Of a stretch of DNA of 64,000 nucleotides, positions 16,768 through 29,393 are shown piece after piece. Origin of the DNA: Streptomyces canus (GTDB lineage: Bacteria > Actinomycetota > Actinomycetes > Streptomycetales > Streptomycetaceae); contig NZ_KQ948662.1 of assembly GCF_001514145.1 (NCBI RefSeq), positions 120,124-184,123 on the forward strand. Reading direction: 5' to 3'. Under the pieces are notes generated by a model, which was given only the letters and a program-made list of their open reading frames with translations, was not told where the DNA came from and did no database searches. Both the position numbers and the translations under genes were made by a program. The stretch's first letter is position 1. Each line of letters opens with the position of its first letter.

Positions 16768-17538
16768 ATGGGTACAACTGCGTATGAGCGGATGCTGGCG
16801 GTCGCCGTGGCCGCGCTCCACGAACGCGACCCTGAGCGACTGTGGCCCCTGCTGGCGGCCGAACTGCCGGTCCTGTGCGGTGGCGACGCCCTGATCTACA
16901 AGCTGGACAACTGGAACGAGAGCGAGGGCACGCTCGGTCTGTCCCCCGATGCCACCGCGGAGTTCGTCGCGCTCGGGGACGAGGACACCGCGCTGCTGCG
17001 CTCGGGATACCCGTTGGCCCGGCACTACGCGGACAGACCCGACCGGGCGCCGGTCACGGCCCGTCGGGTGGCCGGCCGTTCCTGGTCGGGAAGCGCGACC
17101 GCGCAGCTGCTCGACGACCTCCTGGACGTCGACCATGTGCTGGGCATTCCGCTGCCGCACTCGACCACCCCCGTCACCGGGTGCATGGTCTACCGCTCCG
17201 GGCGGGACTTCACCGACGACGAACTGCGCCTCGCCGAGCAGTTGCAGCCCCTGCTGGCCGCCGTCGAGCAGCAGCGGCAACTCCTGCGACGGCTCAGCAC
17301 CCCTTCCGAGGAGGCTGCCGACGTGGCGCTCACACCCCGGGAGACGACCGTGCTGCTCCTGCTCGGCGACGCCCTGACCGCCGTGTCCATAGGCCGCAGA
17401 CTCGGGATATCCGAGCGTACTGTCCACAAGCACATCGCGAACATCTACCGCAAACTCGGCACGCACGACCGCGTCAGTACGGTGCTGCACGCCCAGCGGC
17501 TCGGGCTCGTCCCTAGGGCACCGACGGCCCGCCCTTGA
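16768..17538 (+). CDS. LuxR-family transcriptional regulator
   Basis: The 256-residue protein has a GAF-like N-terminal region (about 5-180; VDHVLGIPLPHSTTPVTGCMVYRSGRDF) and a C-terminal LuxR-type helix-turn-helix (about 193-250; LTPRETTVLLLLGDALTAVS then IGRRLGISERTVHKHIANIY). This layout is common among streptomycete regulators adjacent to transporters. ATG 16768 is chosen because it follows a GAGGT site; the longer start would include low-similarity residues. Its 3' end overlaps the convergent DHA2 exporter gene by 26 bases. Likely target is the exporter or itself. Confidence 0.85.
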   Translation: MGTTAYERMLAVAVAALHERDPERLWPLLAAELPVLCGGDALIYKLDNWNESEGTLGLSPDATAEFVALGDEDTALLRSGYPLARHYADRPDRAPVTARRVAGRSWSGSATAQLLDDLLDVDHVLGIPLPHSTTPVTGCMVYRSGRDFTDDELRLAEQLQPLLAAVEQQRQLLRRLSTPSEEAADVALTPRETTVLLLLGDALTAVSIGRRLGISERTVHKHIANIYRKLGTHDRVSTVLHAQRLGLVPRAPTARP

Positions 17539-19060
17539 GGCGTTCCAGGTCGGAGGGGCGTACCTGGATGACCACGACGGCGATGAGCGCGGCGACCACC
17601 GTGAAGATCGCGGCCATCACGAAGGCGGCCGAGACACCGGCGGTGAGGACCTCGTCGCCCCAGGTGCCCGGGAGTTCACCGGTGCGTTGGAACAGACGTC
17701 GCTCGGCCGGGGTGGCCTGGGCGAGGAAGCGCGGGACCTGCTTCTCCGCCTCGTTGGTGCTGGCCGTGCCGAACATCGTGACCAGGATGGACAGCCCGAG
17801 CGAACCGCCCACCTGCTGGGTGGCGTTGAGGAGCCCGGAGGCCGCGCCGGTCTCCTCGTTGGGCACGTTGGAGAGTGCCATCAGGGTCAGCGACACGAAC
17901 TCCATGCCCATGCCGAGGCTGAAGACGAGCATCGGCCCGAGGACACTGCCCGCATAGGTGGAATGGACGTCGGTCAGCGTCAGCCAGGCCAGCCCGGCCG
18001 CCGCGAGGATCGCGCCCCCCACCATGAAGGGCTTGGGCCCGTACACGGGCAGGAACCGCGAGGCGAGACCGGCGCCGATCGCGATGACCGCACTGACCGG
18101 CAGGAACGCGAACCCGGTCGCCAGCGGGCTGAAGTCCAGCACGTTCTGGGTGAAGAGGGTCAGGAAGAAGAACATGCCGAAGATCGCAGCCGCGAGGCAC
18201 AGCATGATGCCGTAGGTGCCCGCGCGGTTGCGGTCGGCGAACATGTGCAACGGGGTGATCGGCTGCCGGGAACGCTTCTCGATCAGCACGAACACCACGA
18301 GGAGGACGACCGCCCCGGCGAACGAGGCCAGCGTGAGCGCGTCCCGCCAGCCCTCCTGGGCAGCCCGGATGAAGCCGTACACCAGCAGCACCATGCCCGC
18401 GGTGGCGGTCAGCGCACCGGCGATGTCGAAGTTGCCGGGATGCCGCTCCGACTCACGGATCCAGCGGGGCGTGGCGAGCGCGATGAGCAGTCCGATCGGG
18501 ACGTTGACGAACAGCACCCACCGCCAGTTGAGCCACTCCACGAGGACCCCGCCGGCCAGCAGCCCGATCGCGCCGCCGCCCGCCGAGACCGCGGCGAAGA
18601 CGCCGAACGCCCGGTTGCGCTCGGGTCCTTCGCGGAAGGTCGTACTGACCAGGGAGAGGGCGGTCGGGGACGCGATGGCGCCGCCGACGCCCTGGAAGGC
18701 GCGTGCGGCGAGGAGTTGGGCCTCGTTCTGGGCGAGCCCGCCGAGCAGCGAGGCGAGCACGAACAGCAGTACTCCGAAGACGAACATGCGGCGTCTGCCG
18801 AGGATGTCGCCGGTCCTGCCGCCGAGCAGCAGCAGCCCGCCGAAGGTCAGGGTGTACGCGTTGACCACCCAGGCCAGGCTGGTGGTGGAGAAGTCGAGGG
18901 AACGCTGGATGTCCGGGAGCGCGATGTTCACGATGGTGATGTCGAGCACCACCATGAGCTGGCAGGACGCGATGACCAGCAGAGCCATGACGTTTCCGCC
19001 GCCGCCGGAGTCCGGTGGGGCCGTCCGTGGTGCAGAACTCGCCTGCGGGTCGCTGCTCAT
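17513..19060 (-). CDS. DHA2-family drug efflux MFS transporter
   Basis: The 515-residue membrane protein has about 14 transmembrane helices and the DHA2 motif LDITIVNIALPDIQRSL in helix 1, GGRTGDILGRRRMF in the first cytosolic loop and the GVGGAIASPTALSLV region of motif C. This is the EmrB/QacA class that exports drugs or metabolites by proton antiport. ATG 19060 has GGAGA upstream; an ORF extension to 19117 would overlap the upstream glycosidase. 36 bases downstream of the GH13 gene and co-oriented, so possibly the tail of the glycosidase transcript. Substrate unknown. Confidence 0.9.
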   Translation of the reverse strand: MSSDPQASSAPRTAPPDSGGGGNVMALLVIASCQLMVVLDITIVNIALPDIQRSLDFSTTSLAWVVNAYTLTFGGLLLLGGRTGDILGRRRMFVFGVLLFVLASLLGGLAQNEAQLLAARAFQGVGGAIASPTALSLVSTTFREGPERNRAFGVFAAVSAGGGAIGLLAGGVLVEWLNWRWVLFVNVPIGLLIALATPRWIRESERHPGNFDIAGALTATAGMVLLVYGFIRAAQEGWRDALTLASFAGAVVLLVVFVLIEKRSRQPITPLHMFADRNRAGTYGIMLCLAAAIFGMFFFLTLFTQNVLDFSPLATGFAFLPVSAVIAIGAGLASRFLPVYGPKPFMVGGAILAAAGLAWLTLTDVHSTYAGSVLGPMLVFSLGMGMEFVSLTLMALSNVPNEETGAASGLLNATQQVGGSLGLSILVTMFGTASTNEAEKQVPRFLAQATPAERRLFQRTGELPGTWGDEVLTAGVSAAFVMAAIFTVVAALIAVVVIQVRPSDLERLKGGPSVP

Positions 19061-19095
19061 GGTCTCCGTTCGACCGTACGCCCCCGCCATAGCCG

Positions 19096-20537
19096 TCACC
19101 ACTTGAGGACGTGGCACCCCCAGCCCTCCAGGGACACGAACAGACCGCAGTCGGCCAGTTCGTCTCCGTCACGGTGGTACACCGCCCCGGTGAGCAGGTC
19201 GGTCGCACGGCACTCGCGGCCCCTCAGGTCGTCCCACGGCAGCGGCAGCCTCGCCTGGGCCGGGCGGTCGGAGTCGTTCACGACGACGAGGTGGCGGGCG
19301 TCGGCGTGCGTCCAGGTCCAGGCGAGCAGGTCGCGGTGCGTCTCGTTGTCCAGCCATCCCGTCGGCGTCAGGGGCCGCCAGTCTCCCCTGCGTACGGCGG
19401 CAGCGGCAGGCAGCAGTCGGCCGTAGAAGTCGCGCAGGGGCTCGTCGACCGGCTCCTGCGGCCTGCGCCTCAGGAACACGGGCGGCCGCACCCGGCGGCC
19501 CTCGAACTGGCCCTCGTGCCAGAGAGTCGCACCCGGCAGCGTCGCCACCGCCACGGCCGCCGCCCGGCCCCGGTCGCCGGGCAGGGTGGCGGCGGCCCGG
19601 GGCTCGTCGTGGTTCTCCAGGAAGCGGACGAGACCGCGCTGGTAGGCGGGGTCGGCGCCGAGGTGAGCACGGACGGAGTCGGCGCTCTCGTGCAGCAGAC
19701 GGTCGTAGAGCCGTTTGTCGTAGCAGTGGTCGAAGCCCTGCTGCTGGAGGGCCCCTTCGAGGTCCCAGTAGGCCTCGGCGACGAAGAGGAGATCGGGGTG
19801 GAGGGTCCGCACGCGCGCGATGACGTACGGCCAGAAGTCCTCGGCGGGGGCCGGGCCCGTGCGGTCTCCCCAGGTCTTCCCGAAGATGTCGTTCATCAGC
19901 AGCATGGCCATGTCGCAGCGCACGCCGTCGGCCTGGTGGCCGATGGACACGAGGGTGTCCACGGTCGCCTCGCGCAGCGCGTCGCTGAAGGCGTTCAGCT
20001 GGACCACGTCCGGCCAGGGCGGGAAGTAGGGGTCACGGCCGCGGGCGAAGACCTTTCCCCCGGCCTCGATGAACTCGGCCGGTGTGCGGGCCAGGTCGCC
20101 GACGGTGCCCCGGACGAGACGGTCGGGGCCCGACGTGAGCCAGGGGTGATCGGGGGCCACGTGGTTGGGGATGTAATCGAGGATCAACCGCAGTCCCCGT
20201 GCGGCGAGTTGGGTGCGGGCAGCGGCCAGCCCTTCGGGTCCTCCGAGGGAGGCGTCGACGACGTAGTCGCGTACGCAGTACGGCGATCCGGCGATGTCCG
20301 CGTCGGTGACGTCGGGCAGGGCCTCACGGAAGGAGGCCCTGAGCCCCTCGTCACGCAGGGCGATCTCCAGTCCGGCCGGACTGCGCTGCCATACGCCCAT
20401 CAGCCAGACGGTGTCGACGCCGGGCGGCGCGACGGAGTCCCAGACCTCGCCGGGCACGTCGCCGAGGGTGACGGGACGGCCGTGGCGATAGCTCAACTCG
20501 GTGAGCCACACGAGGGTGTTGATCTCGTACATCACCG

Positions 20538-20541
<4 letters not shown>
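19096..20541 (-). CDS. GH13 alpha-amylase family glycoside hydrolase
   Basis: The 481-residue cytosolic protein has no signal peptide. The catalytic triad of family 13 is visible: region I DYIPNHVA (about 122-129), region II GVRCDMAM with nucleophile Asp (about 208), region III FVAEAYWD with acid/base Glu (about 254), region IV FLENHDEP with Asp (about 313). It is shorter than typical amylases and belongs to a group often paired with an MGH1-type hydrolase. Start overlaps the stop of that upstream gene (ATGA). Likely acts on intracellular alpha-glucans or alpha-glucosides such as trehalose or maltosyl compounds; exact substrate unknown. Confidence 0.88.
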
Positions 20542-23252
<2,711 letters not shown>

Positions 23253-23355
23253 CGCCCGTCCTCCCGGCCGCCCGGCACATGGGTCCAGACTCGAACGGGT
23301 CCGACGTGACCGCAATGGCGCTGACCCGTCCGGAAACGGGCGTCACCGTTCCGGC

Positions 23356-26300
23356 TCAGGCGATCTCGACCAGCAGGTCGCCACCCTCCACCTGCTGGAT
23401 CTTGTTGATGGCGAGCCGGGACACGCGACCCGCCTTCGACGCGGTGATCGCGGCCTCCATCTTCATGGCCTCGATGGTGGCCACGGTCGCCCCCGCGTCG
23501 ACCTCGTCGCCCTCGGCGACCGCCAGCGTGACCACACCGGCGAACGGGGCGGCGACATGGCCGGGGTCGGAGCGGTCGGCCTTCTCGGTGGTCGGGATGT
23601 CGGAGGAGGCCGCGCGGTCGCGGATCTGGATGGGCCGCAGCTGGCCGTTGAGCGTGGACATCACCGTGCGCATACCCCGCTCGTCGGCTTCGCCGATCGC
23701 CTCCAGCGCGATGAGGAGCCGGACGCCGGGTTCCAGGTCGACGGCGTACTCCTTGCCCGGCCTGAGGCCGTAGAAGAAGTCCTTGCTGTCCAGGAGGCTG
23801 GTGTCGCCGTAGGACTGGCGGTGGGTCTCGTACTCGCGGGTCGGGGCGGGGAACAGGAGCCGGTTGAGGGTCGAGCGGCGCTCCTTCTCCAGCCCTGTGC
23901 GGTCCTCGGCGTTCAGCTCCTGGACGGGCTTGGCGTCGGCGCGGCCCTGCAACGCCTTGGTGCGGAAGGGCTCGGGCCAGCCGCCGGGCGGGGTGCCGAG
24001 CTCGCCGCGCAGGAAGCCGATCACCGAGTCGGGGATGTCGAAGCGGTCCGGGGTCTCCTCGAACTCCTTCGGGGTGACCCCGGCGCCGACCAGGTGCAGC
24101 GCGAGGTCGCCGACCACCTTGGAGGACGGGGTGACCTTCACGAGGTGGCCGAGGATCTTGTCGGCGGCCGCGTACATCGCCTCGATGTCCTCGAACCGGT
24201 CGCCGAGCCCGAGCGCGACGGCCTGGGTGCGCAGGTTGGAGAGCTGGCCACCGGGGATCTCGTGGTCGTAGACCCGGCCGGTCGGGGAGGCGAGGCCCGC
24301 TTCGAAGGGCGCGTAGATCTTGCGGACGCTCTCCCAGTACGGCTCCAGGTCGCCGACGGCCCTGAGGTCGAGGCCGGTGGGCCGGTCGGAGTGGTCGGTC
24401 GCGGCGACGATCGCCGACAGGGAGGGCTGCGAGGTCGTACCGGCCATGGAGGCCACGGCACCGTCCACGGCGTCCGCGCCCGCCTGGATCGCGGCCAGGT
24501 AGGTGGCGAGCTGGCCGCCCGCGGTGTCGTGGGTGTGGATGTGCACCGGGAGGTCGAACTCGCGGCGCAGGGCCGACACCAGCTTCGCCGCGGCAGGGGC
24601 GCGCAGCAGGCCCGCCATGTCCTTGACGGCCAGGACGTGGGCGCCCGCGTCGACGATCTGCTCGGCCAGGCGCAGGTAGTAGTCGAGGGTGTAGAGGCGC
24701 TCGTTCGGGTCGGACAGGTCCGAGGTGTAGCAGAGGGCGACCTCGGCGATCGACGTGCCGGTGGCCCGTACCGCCTCGATGGCGGGGCGCATCTGGCTGA
24801 CGTCGTTGAGCGCGTCGAAGATGCGGAAGATGTCGATGCCGGTGGCTGCCGCCTCCTGCACGAAGGCGTCCGTCACCTCGGTCGGGTAGGGGGTGTAGCC
24901 CACGGTGTTGCGGCCGCGCAGCAGCATCTGGAGGCAGATGTTGGGGACGGCCTCGCGCAGGGCGGCCAGCCGCTCCCAGGGGTCCTCGGCGAGGAAGCGC
25001 AGGGCGACGTCGTAGGTGGCACCGCCCCAGCACTCCAGGGAGAGCAGTTCGGGCAGGGTGCGGGCGACGGCCGGGGCGACGGCGAGCATGTCCTTGGTGC
25101 GCACGCGGGTCGCGAGCAGCGACTGGTGGGCGTCGCGGAAGGTGGTGTCGGTGACGCCGATGGTCGGCGACTCGCGCAGCCAGCCGGCGAAGCCCTCGGG
25201 GCCCAGCTCGGTGAGCCGCTGCTTGGAGCCCGCCGGCGGCTCCACCCCGGCATCCACACGGGGCAGCTTGGTGACCGGATCGATCACGTCGGGCCGCTCG
25301 CCGTGCGGCTTGTTCACCGTCCGGTCGGCCAGGTAGGTGAGCAGCTTGGTGCCGCGGTCGGCCGAGTGCCGGGAGGTCAGCAGGTGCGGACGCTGCTCGA
25401 TGAACGACGTGGTGACGTTGCCCGCCTGGAAGTCCGGGTCGTCGAGGACGGCCTGGAGGAACGGGATGTTGGTGGCCACGCCCCGGATGCGGAACTCGGC
25501 CACGGCACGCCGGGCCCGGTTGACCGCGGTGGTGAAGTCCCGGCCCCGGCAGGAGAGCTTGACCAGCATCGAGTCGAAGTGGGCGCTGATCTCGGTACCG
25601 GCGTGGGTGGTGCCGCCGTCGAGGCGGATGCCGGAGCCGCCGGGCGAGCGGTAGGCGCTGATGCGGCCGGTGTCGGGGCGGAAGCCGTTGGCGGGGTCCT
25701 CGGTGGTGATACGGCACTGGAGCGCCGCGCCGTGCAGCTGCACCGTCTCCTGGGACAGGCCGAGGTCGGCGAGGGTGGCGCCGGCGGCGATGCGCAGCTG
25801 GGCCTGGACGAGGTCGACGTCGGTGACCTCCTCGGTGACCGTGTGCTCGACCTGGATGCGCGGGTTCATCTCGATGAAGACGTGGTTGCCCTCGCGGTCG
25901 AGGAGGAACTCCACGGTGCCAGCGTTGCGGTAGCCGATCTCGCGGGCGAAGCGGACGGCGTCGGCGCAGATCCGGTCGCGCAGGTCCGGGTCGAGGTTGG
26001 GCGCGGGGGCGAGCTCGATGACCTTCTGGTGGCGGCGCTGCACCGAGCAGTCGCGCTCGTAGAGGTGGATGACGTTGCCGTCCCCGTCGGCGAGGATCTG
26101 CACCTCGATGTGGCGGGGCTCGACGACGGCCTTCTCCAGGAAGACGGTCGAGTCGCCGAAGGCCGAGGCCGCCTCACGCGCGGCCGCCTCGATGGACTCG
26201 CGCAGCTGGGCGGGGTCCTCGACCCGGCGCATGCCGCGTCCGCCACCGCCGGCGACGGCCTTCACGAACACCGGGAAGCCGATGTCGTCGGCGGCCCGGA

Positions 26301-26733
26301 CCAGTTCGTCCACGTCGGTGGAGGGTGCCGAGGAGCCCAGCACCGGTACGCCGGCGGCGCGGGCGGCGGCGACCGCGCGGGCCTTGTTGCCGGTCAGCTC
26401 GAGGATGTCGGCGCTGGGGCCGACGAAGGTGATGCCCGCTTCCTCGCACGCGCGCGCGAGCTCGGGGTTCTCGGAGAGGAAGCCGTAGCCGGGGTAGACG
26501 GCGTCGGCACCGGCCTGGCGGGCGGCGCGGATGATCTCGTCGACAGACAGGTAGGCCCGCACGGGATGGCCCGGTTCGCCGATCTCGTAGGCCTCGTCGG
26601 CCTTGAGTCGGTGCAGTGAGTTGCGGTCCTCGTGCGGGAAGACGGCGACCGTCCTCGCGCCCACCTCATAACCCGCGCGAAACGCGCGAATCGCGATCTC
26701 ACCACGGTTGGCGACCAGTACCTTGCGGAGCAT
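23356..26733 (-). CDS. pyc: Pyruvate carboxylase
   Basis: The 1125-residue single-chain enzyme has the full domain order: biotin carboxylase (1-450; GGGGRGMR ATP loop, IEMNPRIQVEHTVTEEVTD), carboxyltransferase TIM barrel (about 530-800; TDTTFRDAHQSLLATR, KDMAGLL), and the biotinyl domain with EAMKMEA near the C-terminus. It carboxylates pyruvate to oxaloacetate, refilling the TCA cycle. Size matches bacterial pyruvate carboxylases (about 1120-1150). ATG 26733 gives the classic MLRKVLVANRGEIA start. Oriented like the glycosidase pair, separated from it by 103 bases, probably its own transcript. Confidence 0.97.
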   Translation of the reverse strand: MLRKVLVANRGEIAIRAFRAGYEVGARTVAVFPHEDRNSLHRLKADEAYEIGEPGHPVRAYLSVDEIIRAARQAGADAVYPGYGFLSENPELARACEEAGITFVGPSADILELTGNKARAVAAARAAGVPVLGSSAPSTDVDELVRAADDIGFPVFVKAVAGGGGRGMRRVEDPAQLRESIEAAAREAASAFGDSTVFLEKAVVEPRHIEVQILADGDGNVIHLYERDCSVQRRHQKVIELAPAPNLDPDLRDRICADAVRFAREIGYRNAGTVEFLLDREGNHVFIEMNPRIQVEHTVTEEVTDVDLVQAQLRIAAGATLADLGLSQETVQLHGAALQCRITTEDPANGFRPDTGRISAYRSPGGSGIRLDGGTTHAGTEISAHFDSMLVKLSCRGRDFTTAVNRARRAVAEFRIRGVATNIPFLQAVLDDPDFQAGNVTTSFIEQRPHLLTSRHSADRGTKLLTYLADRTVNKPHGERPDVIDPVTKLPRVDAGVEPPAGSKQRLTELGPEGFAGWLRESPTIGVTDTTFRDAHQSLLATRVRTKDMLAVAPAVARTLPELLSLECWGGATYDVALRFLAEDPWERLAALREAVPNICLQMLLRGRNTVGYTPYPTEVTDAFVQEAAATGIDIFRIFDALNDVSQMRPAIEAVRATGTSIAEVALCYTSDLSDPNERLYTLDYYLRLAEQIVDAGAHVLAVKDMAGLLRAPAAAKLVSALRREFDLPVHIHTHDTAGGQLATYLAAIQAGADAVDGAVASMAGTTSQPSLSAIVAATDHSDRPTGLDLRAVGDLEPYWESVRKIYAPFEAGLASPTGRVYDHEIPGGQLSNLRTQAVALGLGDRFEDIEAMYAAADKILGHLVKVTPSSKVVGDLALHLVGAGVTPKEFEETPDRFDIPDSVIGFLRGELGTPPGGWPEPFRTKALQGRADAKPVQELNAEDRTGLEKERRSTLNRLLFPAPTREYETHRQSYGDTSLLDSKDFFYGLRPGKEYAVDLEPGVRLLIALEAIGEADERGMRTVMSTLNGQLRPIQIRDRAASSDIPTTEKADRSDPGHVAAPFAGVVTLAVAEGDEVDAGATVATIEAMKMEAAITASKAGRVSRLAINKIQQVEGGDLLVEIA

Positions 26734-26844
26734 TCCCGTTCCCTTCGGCCTGCCGGTGACGCCCCCCATGGTCTCGGCAAAGACCGCCGGTGGCCATGAG
26801 AGTCAGGTCACGTGTCGCTGACGGTTTGGGGGTGATCTGCGCAG

Positions 26845-26859
26845 GTACAGCGGTTGTAC
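26845..26859. promoter_or_regulatory. Inverted repeat GTACA-N5-TGTAC between pyc and DUF427 genes
   Basis: A perfect 5-bp dyad with a five-base spacer lies in the 149-base gap between the DUF427 stop and the pyc start. It could be an operator for pyc or a weak terminator of the DUF427 gene. The rest of the gap shows no clear promoter. Confidence 0.35.
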
Positions 26860-26882
26860 GACCTCCTGCGGGCACGTTCCGA

Positions 26883-27671
26883 TCACTCCACCGTCCCGGT
26901 GAAGGGGGTCACCGGCCGCTCCAGGCGCTCCCCGTCCACGGTGATGTCGACGGCCTCGTTGAAGAACGCGAGCAGCCCCTGGACGACGGCCACGGCAGGG
27001 AGCGGGCCCGGGTAGCTCCAGACGATGTTCGCGTGGCCACCCGTCGACCAGTACTCGGCGGTGCCCTTGTAGGGGCAGTCGGTGTGGTGGTCGGTGGCTT
27101 CGAGCAGGTCGAGACGGATGTCCTCGCGCGGGATGTAGTACCGCGTGGGCAGACCTGTCTCGAAGAGCAGGACAGGACGGTGGGTGTCGGCGACGACCGT
27201 CCCGTCGATCTCGACCCGGACATGGCGGCTGCTGGGCATGGCGTCGACCCGTTTGTGCGGATCACGGGGGTGGACGAAGATCTCTTCCTCCTCCTCGTAC
27301 CAGTGGTCGAGGCCGGTGCCCCAGCGCCGGAACCACGCGAAGGCGATGTGGTCGGCCAGGTCGGCGGCCGGGAAGGTCCAGGCGGCGTTCTCGACGAGCT
27401 CGCCGTCGACCTCGAGGTCGTAGAAGATCCGCGACCCGGTGTGGGTGCCGGTGGCCGGGTTCTTCGCGGGCCGGAGCAGATCCCCGCGGACGTCGGCGCG
27501 CGGGAAGGCGTACAGCGGGACGGGGACGTCCGGTTCCCAGACGAGGACGGGGCGCCGGCTGTCGACGACGGTGACGTCTCCCTTGCGGCCGCGCACCCAG
27601 CGTTCGCTGGGCTCCCACAGCAGGCCTTCCGGGGTGGTCCGTACCTCTCGTGCGGTGGGGAAGGTGGTCAT
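26883..27671 (-). CDS. DUF427 domain protein (two domains)
   Basis: The 262-residue soluble protein has two copies of the small DUF427 beta fold: the first about residues 30-120 (VDSRRPVLVWEPDVPVPLYAF) and the second about 150-245 (VADTHRPVLLFETGLPTRYYIPREDI, then CPYKGTAEYWSTGG). The paired phrases RPVLxxE and IPR/FPRxD repeat the same pattern, and the second domain keeps the Trp-Ser-Tyr end. Function is not known. AAGGAGA precedes the ATG. It follows the cysteine desulfurase-like gene by 13 bases and is probably cotranscribed. Confidence 0.88.
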   Translation of the reverse strand: MTTFPTAREVRTTPEGLLWEPSERWVRGRKGDVTVVDSRRPVLVWEPDVPVPLYAFPRADVRGDLLRPAKNPATGTHTGSRIFYDLEVDGELVENAAWTFPAADLADHIAFAWFRRWGTGLDHWYEEEEEIFVHPRDPHKRVDAMPSSRHVRVEIDGTVVADTHRPVLLFETGLPTRYYIPREDIRLDLLEATDHHTDCPYKGTAEYWSTGGHANIVWSYPGPLPAVAVVQGLLAFFNEAVDITVDGERLERPVTPFTGTVE

Positions 27672-27684
27672 GGGCGTCTCTCCT

Positions 27685-28881
27685 TCACCTCTTCAGGAAG
27701 TCGGTCAGTCCCGTCAGGAGCCGGTCGACGTCCGGTGAGTCGTTGTAGGGGGCGAGCCCGACGCGCAGGCCGCCGGTGTCGCCGAGGCCGAGGTGCCGGG
27801 AGGCCTCGATGGCGTAGAAGGAACCGGCCGGGGCCTGGACGCCACGCTCCGCCAGGAAGCCGTACGCGTCGGCCGTGCTGTGGTTCTCGAAGGTCAGCAG
27901 GACGGTCGGGGTGCGGTCGGCGGCCCGGGAGTGGACGGTGACGCCGTCGAGCGCGGCGAGCCCCTCGTCGATCTGCGCGCGCAGGACCCGTTCGTGGGCT
28001 TCGAGCGCGGCGTATCCGGCACTCAGCCGCTCCCGCCGGGTGCCGGTGGCCTCCATGTCCAGCCGCTCGGCGAGGAAGTCGACCGCCGCTGTCGTGCCGG
28101 CGAGGAACTCGTAGGGCAGCGTGCCCAGTTCGAAGCGCTCCGGGACGGCGTCGGTGGAGGGCAGGAGCTTGTCCGGGCGCAGGGTCTCCAGCAACTCCGG
28201 GCGGGCGGCGAGGACTCCGTGGTGCGGGCCGAGGAACTTGTAGGGGGAGCAGACGAAGAAGTCCGCGCCGAGCGCCTCGACATCGACCAGGGCGTGGGCC
28301 GTGTGGTGGACGCCGTCGACGTGGACGAGTGCGCCGACCTCGTGGGCCGCCCGGGCGATGGCGGGGATGTCGGGGCGGGTGCCGATCAGGTTGGAGGCCG
28401 CGGTGACAGCGACGAGCCGGGTCCGCTCGGACAGTACGGCCCGGATCGCGTCGACCGTCAACTCACCTGTCTCCGGGTCGAATTCGGCCCACCGCACGGT
28501 GGCGCCGGACTGGACCCAGGGGCGGATGTTGGCGTCGTGGTCGAGGCGGGTGACGACCACCTCGTCGCCGGGTGACCAGGTCTTGGCGAGGGTGCGCGCG
28601 ACGTCGTAGGTGAGCTGGGTGGCGCTGCGGCCGAAGACGATTCCCGAGGGACTCGCCCCGAGCAGGTCGGCCATCGCCCGGCGGGCCCCGGTGACGAGGG
28701 CCTCGGCGTTGCGCTCCCCCAGGGTCACCTGTCCCCGGTTCGACAGGGGCTGCGCCAGGGCGCCGGCGATGGCCCGGATGACTGGCTCGGGGGTCTGGGT
28801 GCCGCCGGGGCCGTCGAAGTGGGCGATACCGGCGGCCAGGGCCGGGAAGTGGGAGCGGATGGCGGCGATGTCGTACGGCAC
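27685..28881 (-). CDS. Cysteine desulfurase-like PLP enzyme (VC1184 subfamily)
   Basis: The 398-residue protein is a class V aminotransferase-fold enzyme: FDGPGGTQTPE near the N-terminus, VHVDGVHHTAHALVDVEALGADF (cofactor Asp and His; about residues 190-212) and the PLP lysine in SPYKFLGPHHG (about 218). The FDGPGGTQ start and the HHG after the lysine are typical of the cysteine desulfurase-like TIGR01976 group, not of IscS or SufS; no conserved active-site Cys loop is evident. Substrate unknown. In line with DUF427. Confidence 0.85.
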   Translation of the reverse strand: MPYDIAAIRSHFPALAAGIAHFDGPGGTQTPEPVIRAIAGALAQPLSNRGQVTLGERNAEALVTGARRAMADLLGASPSGIVFGRSATQLTYDVARTLAKTWSPGDEVVVTRLDHDANIRPWVQSGATVRWAEFDPETGELTVDAIRAVLSERTRLVAVTAASNLIGTRPDIPAIARAAHEVGALVHVDGVHHTAHALVDVEALGADFFVCSPYKFLGPHHGVLAARPELLETLRPDKLLPSTDAVPERFELGTLPYEFLAGTTAAVDFLAERLDMEATGTRRERLSAGYAALEAHERVLRAQIDEGLAALDGVTVHSRAADRTPTVLLTFENHSTADAYGFLAERGVQAPAGSFYAIEASRHLGLGDTGGLRVGLAPYNDSPDVDRLLTGLTDFLKR

Positions 28882-28924
28882 GTGGGGCTCCTCGGTCCGG
28901 CCGGTTCCAGGTGATCTCAGCCTG

Positions 28925-29293
28925 TCACGCCGTTCGCAGGGTCTCGCGGTGAGCCCGGTTCGTGGCCATCAGCCCGTCGAGGGCGTCCCGGGTCCGGATC
29001 AACTCCTCGATGTGGTCGGAGAGCCGGTCGCGTTCCTCGGCCATCCGCTCCAGAGCGGCGTCCGACGTCTCCGCGCTGGGCGAGTCGACGCACGGCAGGA
29101 GTTCGGCGATCGTACGGCTGGACAGACCGGCCTCGTACATTCGCTGGAGGAAGGTCACGCGCTCGACCGCGTGCTGTGTGTAGTGCCGCTGCCCGCTCGC
29201 GCTGCGCGTGCTGGTGAGCAGGCCCTGCTCCTCGTAGTAGCGCAAGGCCCGGACGCTGACCCCGGCCCGTGCCGCCAGTTCCCCGATGCGCAC
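28925..29293 (-). CDS. MerR family transcriptional regulator
   Basis: The 122-residue protein has the MerR winged helix (RIGELAARAGVSVRALRYYEEQGLL, then SGQRHY) followed by a dimerisation coiled coil (about 75-112). No Cys cluster for metals; the C-terminus is short, as in redox or small-molecule MerR proteins. GTG 29293 has GGGAGGA upstream. Divergent from the old yellow enzyme gene with a palindromic operator between, so it most likely controls that gene and itself. Confidence 0.9.
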   Translation of the reverse strand: MRIGELAARAGVSVRALRYYEEQGLLTSTRSASGQRHYTQHAVERVTFLQRMYEAGLSSRTIAELLPCVDSPSAETSDAALERMAEERDRLSDHIEELIRTRDALDGLMATNRAHRETLRTA

Positions 29294-29312
29294 GCGTTCC
29301 TCCCTCGCGGAC

Positions 29313-29344
29313 TTGACCCTCACGTGGACGTCAGGTTTTAGCGT
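29313..29344 (+). promoter_or_regulatory. MerR-type promoter/operator for the OYE gene
   Basis: TTGACC (29313-29318) and TAGCGT (29339-29344) are 20 bases apart, the overlong spacing typical of MerR-controlled promoters. The spacer holds a near-perfect dyad CCTCACGT-GG-ACGTCAGG (29318-29335; seven of eight pairs). This is the expected layout for a regulator that untwists the promoter to activate it. Confidence 0.8.
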
Positions 29345-29393
29345 ACCTGCGTGCCCGGGATTCGGGCGCGACGGATCACGAAGGAGACATGCC

